This document shows, piece after piece, positions 44,822 through 53,073 of a stretch of 64,000 nucleotides of DNA (within the stretch, counting starts at the first letter, position 1; the number at the start of each line of letters is the position of its first letter). The stretch lies in assembly GCF_009765225.1 (NCBI RefSeq), contig NZ_VMSF01000001.1, positions 124,001-188,000 on the forward strand, in the 5' to 3' direction. Below the pieces are notes generated by a model. The model was not told where the DNA came from. It worked only from the letters and a program-made list of their open reading frames with translations, and made no database searches. This stretch comes from Leifsonia sp. AG29. GTDB lineage: Bacteria > Actinomycetota > Actinomycetes > Actinomycetales > Microbacteriaceae. The position numbers and the translations under genes were made by a program.

Positions 44822-45501
44822 CGTACTCGAGCGGACAGCCCGCCGCCGGGTGGTACCCGGACCCGCATGGAGGGGCGAGCCTCCGCTGGTGGGACGGCGC
44901 GCGCTGGACCGAGCACACCTCCACGCCGCCGGCACCGCAGTACGCGGCCCCCGCCTCCCTCTACGCGGAGCCGGACCGGCTCGAGCCGGGTGCCGGGCTG
45001 TACTCCCCGTGGATCTGGATCGCGGCCGTGCTGCCGATCGTCGGCCCGTCGCTGCTGTTCCTGGCGCTCCCGTCGGGAAACCTCAGGCACCTCCTCGCTA
45101 CGGCGACCCCGCGCCCCGGCGACGTGTTCGCTCTCATGAGCGGCCCGGCCCTCCTCGCCACCTCGCTGGTCAGCTGGCTCGCCATCGCCTTCGCCGTGGT
45201 CTGCGCATGGCTCGACTACCGGTGGCTGCAGCAGCGCGGGATGCGCCGGCCGTTCCCGTGGGCGTTCGCCTTCATCGGGGTGGTGTTCAACCCGCTGGGG
45301 CACCTCGTCTACGTGATCGGCCGCAGCGTCGTCGTCCGTCGTGCAGCGGGAGGGAGGGGCGGTCTCGCGCCCATCTGGGTCGCCGTCGCCGCGCAGATCC
45401 TCGCGCTCGTGCTCGGTGGCATCTGGCTGGCCGTCTTCTTGACCACTTTTCTGAGCGGCAACCTCGGCGACCTGTCGGGCACGACGATCAGCGGGGCATG
45501 A
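44818..45501 (+). CDS. DUF2510 membrane protein, paralogue 1
   Basis: A 227-residue protein. N-terminal DUF2510 motif AGWYPDPHGGASLRWWDGAR then WTEHT, followed by four membrane segments (PWIWIAAVLPIVGPSLLFLA; LATSLVSWLAIAFAVVCAWL; PWAFAFIGVVFNPLGHLVYV; IWVAVAAQILALVLGGIWLA). DUF2510 is a small aromatic domain common in actinobacterial membrane proteins; role unknown. ATGA overlap with MOSC gene. Confidence 0.85.
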   Translation: MTYSSGQPAAGWYPDPHGGASLRWWDGARWTEHTSTPPAPQYAAPASLYAEPDRLEPGAGLYSPWIWIAAVLPIVGPSLLFLALPSGNLRHLLATATPRPGDVFALMSGPALLATSLVSWLAIAFAVVCAWLDYRWLQQRGMRRPFPWAFAFIGVVFNPLGHLVYVIGRSVVVRRAAGGRGGLAPIWVAVAAQILALVLGGIWLAVFLTTFLSGNLGDLSGTTISGA

Positions 45502-45511
45502 GGGAGGCGCG

Positions 45512-46138
45512 ATGACGGAACTCGGCGGGCACGCCGCTGCAGGCTGGTACCCGGATCCCACCGGGATGCAGGGCCTTCGATGGTGGGACGGCCTCCGCTG
45601 GACGGCCCACACGGCGCCAGCGGTGAACCCCTATGCCGCGCCTGCGCTCGATCGCCGTCCCCTGCCGGCGACCACGTCGGTGAACACGGTGTGGATCTGG
45701 TTGGTCGTCCTGCTGCCGCTCGTCTCCAGCTTGCTGATCCTGCTCCTTCACCCGCAGCTCGATCTCCTGGCCTCCCCTTCCGGACGGCCAGGATTCGTGG
45801 ACCCTTTCGCCCTCCTGGGCGGCCCGCTTTACTTCGTCGTCATGTTCGCCAACTGGACCATCAGCGCGGCCATCATCGTCTTCTCGTGGCTCGACTGGAG
45901 GGAGCTGACCCGTCGCGGAGTGGACCGCCCCTTCCACTGGGCGTGGGCCTTCCTCGGCATCGTGTACCCGATCGGCCGGAGCGTCATCGTCCACCGCGTC
46001 GCGGGGAGGGGCCGGGCTCCGCTGTGGACGGCCATCGCCGTCCTGATCGCCACGACAGCGATCATGCTCGTGTGGATGGCGGTGCTCTCCGCGCAGATCG
46101 CGGGCAGCATCGCGACAAATCTTCCGTCCGGGGCCTGA
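45512..46138 (+). CDS. DUF2510 membrane protein, paralogue 2
   Basis: A 208-residue paralogue of the previous gene, 10 bp after its stop: AGWYPDPTGMQGLRWWDGLR, WTAHT, then four membrane segments in the same positions (VWIWLVVLLPLVSSLLILLL; FHWAWAFLGIVYPIGRSVIV). A tandem duplication with strong divergence. Function unknown. Confidence 0.83.
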   Translation: MTELGGHAAAGWYPDPTGMQGLRWWDGLRWTAHTAPAVNPYAAPALDRRPLPATTSVNTVWIWLVVLLPLVSSLLILLLHPQLDLLASPSGRPGFVDPFALLGGPLYFVVMFANWTISAAIIVFSWLDWRELTRRGVDRPFHWAWAFLGIVYPIGRSVIVHRVAGRGRAPLWTAIAVLIATTAIMLVWMAVLSAQIAGSIATNLPSGA

Positions 46139-46191
46139 CAACCCGCGCGGCATCCGGTTGGATGGTCGCACGCCCCCCCGAGAGGAATCGC

Positions 46192-46515
46192 ATGACTGAC
46201 AGCCCCGTCCCCTCGTTCGAACTGCTCGCCGCCGAGCTCCTGAAGGACCCCGACCTCGACGTCTCGGTGACCGCGACCGGCCTGCACGTGCACGGCCGCC
46301 TGTTCGCCTACCTCGACGGCACCGAACTCGCCGTCGACCTGCCGACCGACCGCGCCGGCGACCTCGTCGCGCGCGAGGTGGCGACCGAGGTTCCCGCCGG
46401 CCGCAGCGAGCCCAAGGGTGCCTGGGTGCGCGTGGCCGACGCCGAAGACTGGCCCGAGCTCGCGAGCGAGGCGCACCAGTTCGTCGGGGAGCCCGCCGTC
46501 GGTCACGACTCCTGA
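46192..46515 (+). CDS. TfoX/MmcQ-like small protein
   Basis: A 107-residue protein starting ATG 46192 (GAGAGGAATCGC upstream). VTATGLHVHGRLFAYLDGTE, ELAVDLPTDRAGDLVARE and KGAWVRVADAEDWPELASEA match the small alpha/beta TfoX-N/YjbR-like fold. Function unknown. It is followed by the tRNA-Ser promoter region. Confidence 0.75.
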   Translation: MTDSPVPSFELLAAELLKDPDLDVSVTATGLHVHGRLFAYLDGTELAVDLPTDRAGDLVAREVATEVPAGRSEPKGAWVRVADAEDWPELASEAHQFVGEPAVGHDS

Positions 46516-46580
46516 CGCTCGCTCTGCTCGTCGCTTGGCATGACTGCGAGGCCGTGTCGGGAGGGACAGGGATCGTCCGT

Positions 46581-46586
46581 TATGAT
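46581..46586 (+). promoter_or_regulatory. -10 element of the tRNA-Ser promoter
   Basis: TATGAT, 30 bp before the mature tRNA 5' end. The -35 is not clear (TGTCGG at 46555-46560, spacing 20). Confidence 0.6.
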
Positions 46587-46616
46587 GGCTGACGTGCGTC
46601 CGCTCGCGGGCGTGCT

Positions 46617-46705
46617 GGAGACGTCGCATAGTCAGGCCTAGTGCACCACCCTGCTAAGGTGGAGTCCCCGTAAGGGGACCGAGGGTTCAAATCCCTCCGT
46701 CTCCG
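46617..46705 (+). tRNA. serX: tRNA-Ser (anticodon GCU)
   Basis: An 89-nt class II tRNA. Acceptor GGAGACG (46617-46623) pairs with CGTCTCC (46698-46704), discriminator G at 46705. Anticodon stem CCACC/GGTGG around CTGCTAA places GCT at 46653-46655. Long variable arm with CCCC-GTAA-GGGG and T arm GAGGG-TTCAAAT-CCCTC. No encoded CCA. It decodes AGC/AGU. Its 3' 60 bp are repeated at 57572-57631, so the gene is the attachment site of an island and its present 3' part may be the element's copy. Confidence 0.96.
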
Positions 46706-46707
46706 CC
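46648..46707 (+). repeat. att direct repeat, left (within tRNA-Ser)
   Basis: 60 bp from the 3' side of the anticodon stem through the tRNA end and two bases beyond (CC). Identical to 57572-57631. Confidence 0.9.
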
Positions 46708-46740
46708 GAAAAATGCTGCTCAGAGGCAGTTTGTTGCAGC
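46706..46740. repeat. Island end repeats, left (putative integrase arm sites)
   Basis: CCGAAAAATGCTGCT (46706-46720) and TTTGTTGCAGC (46730-46740). The right end has TTTGTTGCAGC (57524-57534) and CCGAAAATGCGGCT (57541-57554) just before its att copy, in the same orientation. Confidence 0.5.
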
Positions 46741-46750
46741 CCCGAGTGAC

Positions 46751-46909
46751 CTAGTCGAGGCCTTTCAAGCTCTCAGGAACTGCACCCCAGGACAGCGCTG
46801 GGACAGCGGGCGTGTCGAGAAGTGCAAGTGCAGCTCGGTTCGCATCGACGCCGAGCACGGGAGTGTAGGTGGATAAGAGGACCGTGGGGTTCTTGTCTCC
46901 GTAGCGCCA
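46751..46909 (-). pseudogene. Probable tyrosine integrase C-terminal remnant
   Basis: The minus strand reads 52 codons to TAG at 46751-46753: WRYGDKNPTVLLSTYTPVLG, VDANRAALALLDTPAVPALS, WGAVPESLKGLD. The stretch GDKNPTVLLSTYTPVL looks like the C-terminal box 2 of phage-type integrases, with the Tyr of STYTPVL as possible nucleophile. A stop codon precedes it directly. Its place next to the att site agrees with an integrase gene. Similarity is judged by eye only. Confidence 0.45.
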
Positions 46910-47295
46910 TCAGGCAATGGCGCGCTCTGAATGGCACGTCCGTAGTACAGGGTTCGATCGGGGCGCATACTGTGCCCGCATGCTTCAGATCGCCAACTCA
47001 AGACGTCGCTGGGGTCATGCCGGCTGAATCGTCTCATCGATTTTTCCAGTCGGCTCTGCTCTCCGTCCGCAGGGCTACGCTTGGCCGCGAGTGGTACCCG
47101 CTGTAACAACTTCGCCCTCCTACGAGTGGTTGGTGCGGGTTGGTCACGCTGCGTAGTGGATCAAGACTGACTCGTCATCTCCGGCCGGTCGAGCTTCAGG
47201 ACATGCTTGACATCCTCCGTGATAGGCGTTTCGCGCGGCGTAGGGGCAGCGTTGGACGAGTGGCTCACGTTGGGGGTACCGAAGCACAAGAGCCT
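46910..47295. other. Degenerate non-coding stretch in island left end
   Basis: Lower GC than the surroundings, no frame with recognisable similarity on either strand, in line with gene decay after integration. Confidence 0.5.
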
Positions 47296-47787
47296 CTAAC
47301 GGTCGGCTCCGGGCAAGGCTACGCCTTCTCCGCCGAGAATGATTCTTTGCGCCATGGTCAAGTTGGCGACAGCGGCCACCAGCCGACCGAGCGCGCGCCC
47401 GGCATCCTGAACTACACGTCGAGCCGCTCCGACGTTCTGCGCGGCCATAGCAAGAGCCTCCTCGTAGGTGACTCGCTTGTTAAGGGCGGCATCTATAGGG
47501 TCCGTGATGGCTTTCAGTGTAAGCAGGCTGTGCGCACACCCCCGGTGGCCGGCGGGACATAGAGGTCCGAAGGGGTCAAGCGGGAAGTGCCCGATCAGTC
47601 CGATACCTGCGTCTTCGTCTGCGACGACCTCGTCGTGGATGACCAGACCGTATCCGACTCCGGCCCCGAGCGTAATCACCGCATACCGTTCGAGTCCTCT
47701 CCCGTAACCGAACCAGTGTTCTGCCTCCGTGAACGCGATCACGTCGTTTTCGATGATGGTGGGAATATGAGTACGAGACTCCACCAT
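47296..47787 (-). pseudogene. ROK-family regulator fragment (both ends missing)
   Basis: 163 codons that match the middle and C-terminal ROK domain: IPTIIENDVIAFTEAEHWFG, ERYAVITLGAGVGYGLVIHD, GLIGHFPLDPFGPLCPAGHRG (zinc motif region with CPAGHRGC), SLLTLKAITDPIDAALNKRV, MAQRIILGGEGVAL. The HTH and the first half of the ROK domain are absent, and the C-terminus is cut after GGEGVALPGADR. The 5' edge abuts the truncated GH13 gene on the opposite strand at about 47788. Confidence 0.8.
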
Positions 47788-47791
47788 CGAG

Positions 47792-48619
47792 TTTGAGCAT
47801 GTTGGTCTCGATCACGGCGAAGGCGGCAAATGGGATCTCCGCGACGTGAGCACGCTGGAACTGAAGCAGTCGTTCCAGCGCTGGCAAGAGGGCCTAGCTG
47901 AGGTTGGCTGGAACAGCTTGTACTGGAACAACCACGACCAGCCTCGAGTCGTCAGCAGATTTGGTGACGATCAACTGCACTGGCGGGAATCGGCGAAGGC
48001 TCTGGCGACCGTCCTGCATCTCCAGCGCGGCACGCCTTTCATCTACCAGGGCGAAGAGCTCGGAATGACGAACGCTAACTTCGAGACGATCGAGGAGTAT
48101 CGCGATATCGAATCTCTTAACCATTTTGCTGAGGCGGTTGGGACCTTCGGGAAAGCCCCGGAGAGGGTGCTGCGAGCGCTTCGTGCCTCAAGTCGTGACA
48201 ATGCGCGGACGCCGATGCAGTGGTCGCACGGTCGCCATGCAGACTTCACGACAGCTCAGCCGTGGATTGCCGTCAACTCAAACCATGTCCGCATCAACGC
48301 CGAGGACCAGAGGAACGATCACGACTCTGTATTCGCCTACTACCGGGCCTTGATAGCCCTGCGCCACTCCGAGCCAGTCGTATCGCACGGAACGTTCCGT
48401 ATGGAATTGTCGGCGCATCCCACCGTTTTCGCCTTCAGCCGCCGTTTGGGCGCCCGCCACCTGCTCGTCCTCGCAAATCTCAGTGAGAACTGGACGGAGT
48501 ATGAGGTGCCTCTGGGGTGGGCGAACCTCGAGCTGGTACTCGCTAATCGCGTGGACGCGCCTCTCTGGTCCGTGGGGCGTCTCGCGGCGTGGGAGGCCCA
48601 AGTGTTTCGCAGTAGTTAG
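47792..48619 (+). pseudogene. GH13 alpha-glucosidase C-terminal fragment
   Basis: Similarity starts abruptly at FEHVGLDHGEGGKWDLRDVS and continues to the natural end (275 codons). It carries region IV WNNHDQPRVVSRFGDD, GTPFIYQGEELGMTNANFET, SSRDNARTPMQWSH and the C-terminal beta domain LLVLANLSENWTEYEVPLGW. The nucleophile Asp and acid Glu regions (first ~300 residues of an oligo-1,6-glucosidase/alpha-glucosidase) are lost, so it is inactive. A GTG/ATG-like start at 47846 (GTGAGCACG) is internal. Confidence 0.82.
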
Positions 48620-48668
48620 CGGAGCTCCGCGCATGTGGCGACGCGGTTAGAAATCCGGTCTTGCACTC

Positions 48669-48706
48669 GTTCATGACTATGTTTTAGTGTTTATTTAGAC
48701 ATGAAC
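48669..48706. promoter_or_regulatory. Inverted repeat/operator and promoter of ROK-ABC operon
   Basis: GTTCATGACTA (48669-48679) and TAGACATGAAC (48696-48706) form a dyad with one mismatch around an AT-rich 16-bp centre (TGTTTTAGTGTTTATT), 12 bp before the ROK start. ROK repressors typically bind AT-rich dyads in their own promoter. Confidence 0.6.
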
Positions 48707-48717
48707 AAAGGCAGGCA

Positions 48718-49929
48718 ATGACGCTTTCTTCCACATCACGCACCGATGTCAACCGCACCGCGATCCTCGCTCACCTCGGAGCTCAGGGGCCAGCGTCGCG
48801 CGCTGAGCTTGCGCGGTTGCTCGGCGTGTCGCCTGCCCTGGTGACCCAGCTTTCTCGCGATCTTCTTGCGGATGGTCTCATCGAGGAACTAGATCGGAGC
48901 ACTGTCTCAGGTGGTGGGCGTCCTGGTCGGCTGCTCGGTCTTGCCTCTGCAGGACTGTCGGCCATCGGCGTGAAGGTCGCGCCGGATCACGTCGCTTTCG
49001 TCGAGGTGGGGCTTGGCGGCAACGTGCTGCGCTCCGCCGTTGAAGATTTCGATGCAGTGTCACCGTTAGCCGCATCAAAGCTTGTCGAGAGGCTTCGCGC
49101 GTTTATCGCCGCGCCAACGGGGGACCGCATACTCGGAATCGGTGTTGGGCTACCGGGAACCGTCGTCGAGCAGGGTGTTGGGGTCGTCGACTCCACCCAG
49201 CTGCGGTGGAGTCAGGTGCCCCTCGGGGCGACGTTGCGTCGCGCATTGGATCTCCCCGTCGTCGTCGAGAACAATGTCAACGCGTTGAGCGTGGCCGAGA
49301 AGCTCTTCGGTCAGGGACGAGGATTCGACGACTTTCTCGTGGTGACAATCGGCAATGGCATCGGAGCGGGTGTCATCGCCGGCGGCTCGATCCTGCGCGG
49401 ACGCGCCGGCGGTGCCGGTGACATCGGCCACGTTCCTGTGGTCGCGGACGGCCCGCTGTGCCAGTGCGGTAACCACGGCTGCCTTGAGGCGCTGATCGGA
49501 CAGGGTGCTCTGGTGTCTGCAGCGCGAGCCGCCGGCGTGATCGAAGGTTACGAGGGAATCGATCAGCTCCGAGCCGCCGCCGATGCTGGCGACGAGCGCG
49601 CGCAGGCCATTTTCGCCTCCGCCGCCCGCCTGCTCGGGCGCGTGCTCGCCGGCGTGGTGAACGTGCTCGATCCCGAGCTCGTTGTGCTCCTCGGTGAAGG
49701 CGTGGAAGCGTGGCGGCATTGGGAAGGCACGTTCGAGCCGGCCCTCCGCGCCTCCCTCGTGCCCGGCAAGCGCGGCGTCGCGGTGACCGTTGAGACGTGG
49801 AGAGATGATCGGTGGGCGCAGGGCGCGGCTGCTCTCGTGCTGGCCACGCCCTTCGACTCCGACGGCATCGCTGGAGAGCAAGGACGACTGGTGCGTGAGC
49901 GCCTTGTCGCGACTGCGGAGGCGCTCTGA
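48718..49929 (+). CDS. ROK-family transcriptional repressor
   Basis: A 403-residue regulator. N-terminal HTH (residues 5-70): TAILAHLGAQGPASRAELAR and LLGVSPALVTQLSRDLLADG. The ROK domain has SAIGVKVAPDHVAFVEV, DLPVVVENNVNALSVAEKLF, GIGAGVIAGGSILRGRAGGA, the zinc motif CQCGNHGCLEALIGQGAL. Sugar-responsive repressor (XylR/NagC type). It is the first gene of the island operon and overlaps the permease gene by one base (TGATG), so it is autoregulated through the dyad upstream. Confidence 0.92.
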   Translation: MTLSSTSRTDVNRTAILAHLGAQGPASRAELARLLGVSPALVTQLSRDLLADGLIEELDRSTVSGGGRPGRLLGLASAGLSAIGVKVAPDHVAFVEVGLGGNVLRSAVEDFDAVSPLAASKLVERLRAFIAAPTGDRILGIGVGLPGTVVEQGVGVVDSTQLRWSQVPLGATLRRALDLPVVVENNVNALSVAEKLFGQGRGFDDFLVVTIGNGIGAGVIAGGSILRGRAGGAGDIGHVPVVADGPLCQCGNHGCLEALIGQGALVSAARAAGVIEGYEGIDQLRAAADAGDERAQAIFASAARLLGRVLAGVVNVLDPELVVLLGEGVEAWRHWEGTFEPALRASLVPGKRGVAVTVETWRDDRWAQGAAALVLATPFDSDGIAGEQGRLVRERLVATAEAL

Positions 49930-50882
49930 TGGCCCTCTCGGTTGGGCAAACGACGGCCGAGGAAGTGCGGGTCTTCGGTCGTGGACAAGTGACGCGGAAA
50001 CGGCCGGCGAAACACCGTCTGCGCTACGCCGGCACGGTCGCCATCTTCCTCCTACCCAGTCTCGTCCCGCTCCTGGCGTTCGTGATCGGCCCGATGATCT
50101 CTGCCGCCTGGACGAGCCTCCACCAGTGGAATCTCATCGGCGAAATGACCTGGGTCGGATTCGACAACTACGCCCATCTAGTCTCCGATCCCGCGACGCA
50201 ACAGGCGTTCCTCCACACCGTGTACTACATCATCGGTTACCTGCCGTTGGCCTATCTCGGAGGCCTGAGCCTGGCGCTCGCGCTCAACTCCCGGCTCAAG
50301 GGGCGATCCCTCCTCCGCGGCGTCTACTTCCTGCCTGTCGTCACCAGCTGGGTCGTCGTGGCGCTCGTCTGGCGCTGGCTCCTCAACCCCAGCGTCGGAG
50401 TGGTCAACACCCTGCTCGGACTCGTCGGGATCCACGGGCCCGGCTGGTGGACGGACCCGGCGTGGTCGATACCCTCGATCATCCTGGCCTCGGCGTGGAA
50501 GGACCTCGGGTTCGTGATGGTCATCCTGCTGGCCGGTCTGCAGACCATCAATCCCGATCTGTACGAAGCGGCGGAGATCGACGGCGCCGGGTGGTGGCGT
50601 CGTCTGTTCAGCATCACCCTTCCGATGCTCTCTCCGTCGACGTTCTTCGTGATCGTGCTCTCGCTCATCAACGGATTCCAGGTCTTCGACCAGGTGTACG
50701 TCATGACCGGAGGCGGACCGAACAACTCCAGTCAGGTGGTCGTGCAGCAGGTCTACGACCTGACCTTCCGCTACGGGCAGGCTGGCATGGCCTCGGCGCT
50801 GTCTTGGCTGCTCTTCCTCGTCATCCTCCTGGTCACCCTCGTGCAGTTCTACGGGCAGAAGAAGTGGGTGAACTATGCGTAA
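49929..50882 (+). CDS. Carbohydrate ABC transporter permease (MalF/UgpA type)
   Basis: A 317-residue permease with six segments after a 30-residue cytosolic tail. IFLLPSLVPLLAFVIGPMIS, GVYFLPVVTSWVVVALVWRW, EAA loop DLYEAAEIDGAGWWRRLFSI and FQVFDQVYVMTGGGPNNSSQ are diagnostic of CUT1 permease 1. It works with the next permease and an ATPase (MsiK-like) that is not in the island. Confidence 0.93.
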   Translation: MALSVGQTTAEEVRVFGRGQVTRKRPAKHRLRYAGTVAIFLLPSLVPLLAFVIGPMISAAWTSLHQWNLIGEMTWVGFDNYAHLVSDPATQQAFLHTVYYIIGYLPLAYLGGLSLALALNSRLKGRSLLRGVYFLPVVTSWVVVALVWRWLLNPSVGVVNTLLGLVGIHGPGWWTDPAWSIPSIILASAWKDLGFVMVILLAGLQTINPDLYEAAEIDGAGWWRRLFSITLPMLSPSTFFVIVLSLINGFQVFDQVYVMTGGGPNNSSQVVVQQVYDLTFRYGQAGMASALSWLLFLVILLVTLVQFYGQKKWVNYA

Positions 50883-51690
50883 CCCGGTCGCGCGAACGTT
50901 GCTCTACGTGGCGGTCATCGTCGGCGCGTTGGTCATGATCTTCCCCTTCGTGTGGACCGTCGTCACCTCAATCAGCCCGGGCGCGAGCCTCACGACCACA
51001 CCGAAGCTCATTCCGGACAACGCGTCTCTTTCCCCCTACCTGGCGCTGTTCGACCGTGTACCGTTCGCGCAGGTCATTCTGAATTCGCTGATCATCGCTG
51101 TTGTCAGCACCTGCCTTCAACTGGTGACCAGCGCAATGGCGGGGTATGCCTTCGCGCGCCTACCTTTCCGCGGCCGTGGCGCGATCTTCCTTCTCTACCT
51201 GGCGACCATGATGATCCCGTTCCAGGTGCTCATCGTTCCCCTGTTCGTGGAGATGAAATCGCTCGGGCTGATCAACACCTACGCCGGCGCGATCCTCCCC
51301 ACCATGGCGTCCGCCTTCGGCGTCTTCCTGCTTCGTCAAGCGATCAGCACAGTACCGCCGGAGCTGGACCAGGCGGCGACCCTCGATGGTGCAGGCCACT
51401 TCCGCATCTTCTTCCAAGTCGTTCTCCCGCTGGTGCGGCCCGCGCTTGCGACACTCGCGGTGTTCGCTTTCCTCAATACGTGGAACAGCTTCCTGTGGCC
51501 GCTGATCATCCTGCGCGACCCTCTCATGCAGACGCTGCCCGTCGCGCTCTCCAGCCTGGTCGGCCAGTACTCCACGCAGTGGGACGTCCTGATGGCCGGC
51601 TCGGTGATCAGCATCCTCCCCATGTTCGCCCTCTACGTCTTCGCCCAGAAATACATCGTTCAGGGCGTCGCCGGCACCGGCCTCAAGTAG
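50875..51690 (+). CDS. Carbohydrate ABC transporter permease (MalG type)
   Basis: A 271-residue CUT1 permease 2: YLATMMIPFQVLIVPLFVEM, EAA loop ELDQAATLDGAGHFRIFFQV, FAFLNTWNSFLWPLIILRDP, ALYVFAQKYIVQGVAGTGLK at the C-terminus. Overlaps the first permease by 8 bases. Confidence 0.93.
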   Translation: MRNPVARTLLYVAVIVGALVMIFPFVWTVVTSISPGASLTTTPKLIPDNASLSPYLALFDRVPFAQVILNSLIIAVVSTCLQLVTSAMAGYAFARLPFRGRGAIFLLYLATMMIPFQVLIVPLFVEMKSLGLINTYAGAILPTMASAFGVFLLRQAISTVPPELDQAATLDGAGHFRIFFQVVLPLVRPALATLAVFAFLNTWNSFLWPLIILRDPLMQTLPVALSSLVGQYSTQWDVLMAGSVISILPMFALYVFAQKYIVQGVAGTGLK

Positions 51691-51749
51691 GCCGCTGCAT
51701 TCACCCCACCCCAACCCCCACCCCCCTGCATCGAAGGAGATTGCACCTC

Positions 51750-52997
51750 ATGAAGAAGACACTCGTCGCGGCCGTCGCGGTCGCGGCGCTCGCGTCACTC
51801 GGCCTGGCCGGTTGTAGCGCGTCCGGCTCTTCCGGCGACTCGAACGCGAAGGCCACCGTCACTTACTCGAACTTCATCTCCAACGGAGGAAACGAGAAGA
51901 ACCTCCAGGCCATCGTCGCCGCCTTCGAGAAGGCCAACCCGAACATCACGGTCAAGGTGACGACCACCGACTACAAGGACTACTTCACTAAGCTTCAGAC
52001 GGACATCGCGGCCGGCACACAGTCCGACGTCTTCGATGTCGACTCCGGCAGTTACGCGAACCTGCAATCGAGCGGGTCGCTTGCCTCACTCACAGGGATC
52101 GACGCGTCCAAGTACCGCAAGTCGCTCCTCGACACGTACAAGACCGACGGCAAGCAGTACGGGCTGCCCACCTCGTTCTCCGATGTCGTGCTGTTCTACA
52201 ACAAGAGCCTGTTCGACAAGGCCGGCATCGGCTACCCGACGAAGGACTGGACGTGGGCCGACGAAAAGGCTGCCGCTCAGAAGCTGACGGACAAGGCGGC
52301 CGGCGTCTGGGGCGACTTCCAGCCGGCCACGTATTACGAGTACTACAAGGCGGTTCAGCAGGCCGGCGGCCAGTTCCTCGGAAAGAACGGCAAGGAGGCG
52401 GCATTCGACTCGGCCGCGGGCAAGAAGGCGGCCGAGTGGATCGCCGGAAAGTCGGGGACCGTGATGCCGACCGAGGCGCAGGGTGCCAGCACGGCCGACT
52501 TCGACTCCGGGCTGTTCAAAGCGGGCAAGCTCGCCATGTGGCACTCGGGCATCTGGATGTTCAGCACGCTGGGTCAGCTCCCGTTCGGCTGGGACATCGC
52601 CGTCGAGCCGGGAGACACCCAGAAGGCCGCAGCTGCCTTCTCGAACGCGGTCGTGGTCTCGAAGGACGCCAAGAACAAGGCCGCGGCGCAGAAGTGGGCC
52701 GACTTCCTTGCCAGCTCCAAGGAGACCGTCGACGTGCGCATCAAAGCCGGGTGGGAACTCCCGACAGTGTCCGATGAATCGCAGCTGAAGCCCTACCTGA
52801 CAGCCGGCGCCCCCGCCAACCGTCAGGCAGTGTTCGACTCCCTCGAGAGCGTAGCTGCGGCCCCCCAACTCGGGACGAACGCGCAGAAGATCCAGGACGC
52901 CGTGACGAACACGCTGGGCGAGATCGCCGCCGGCCGCCAGTCCGTCGACTCCGCGATTCCCGCGTTGTCAGACCAGGTCTCCGGCCTGCTCAAGTAG
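51750..52997 (+). CDS. Carbohydrate ABC transporter substrate-binding lipoprotein
   Basis: A 415-residue lipoprotein, MKKTLVAAVAVAALASLGLA with lipobox GLAGC. Mature part has the family-1 fold: ATVTYSNFISNGGNEKNLQA, DVFDVDSGSYANLQSSGSLA, YGLPTSFSDVVLFYNKSLFD and KLAMWHSGIWMFSTLGQLPF. ATG 51750 follows GAAGGAGATTGCACCTC. It probably binds maltose, isomaltose or short alpha-glucans, as judged from the glucosidases downstream. Confidence 0.93.
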   Translation: MKKTLVAAVAVAALASLGLAGCSASGSSGDSNAKATVTYSNFISNGGNEKNLQAIVAAFEKANPNITVKVTTTDYKDYFTKLQTDIAAGTQSDVFDVDSGSYANLQSSGSLASLTGIDASKYRKSLLDTYKTDGKQYGLPTSFSDVVLFYNKSLFDKAGIGYPTKDWTWADEKAAAQKLTDKAAGVWGDFQPATYYEYYKAVQQAGGQFLGKNGKEAAFDSAAGKKAAEWIAGKSGTVMPTEAQGASTADFDSGLFKAGKLAMWHSGIWMFSTLGQLPFGWDIAVEPGDTQKAAAAFSNAVVVSKDAKNKAAAQKWADFLASSKETVDVRIKAGWELPTVSDESQLKPYLTAGAPANRQAVFDSLESVAAAPQLGTNAQKIQDAVTNTLGEIAAGRQSVDSAIPALSDQVSGLLK

Positions 52998-53008
52998 CCA
53001 CCACAACC

Positions 53009-53048
53009 CCGGCCGCGCCCGAGAGTCCCCCGCCTCGGGCGCGGCCGG
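53009..53048 (+). terminator. Strong hairpin after the binding-protein gene
   Basis: CCGGCCGCGCCCGAG (53009-53023) pairs perfectly with CTCGGGCGCGGCCGG (53034-53048), loop of 10 nt, no T run. As in many sugar ABC operons it likely lets the binding protein mRNA exceed that of the downstream enzymes, by partial termination or 3' end protection. Confidence 0.75.
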
Positions 53049-53073
53049 CCCCTCTCTCGCAGAAAGCAGCATC

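Noticed and set aside
46765-47109. 114-aa minus ORF as a gene
   Set aside because: No similarity; it overlaps the possible integrase remnant in a different frame and is cut from decayed DNA.
47140-47562. 140-aa + strand ORF
   Set aside because: Shadow of the ROK fragment on the opposite strand.
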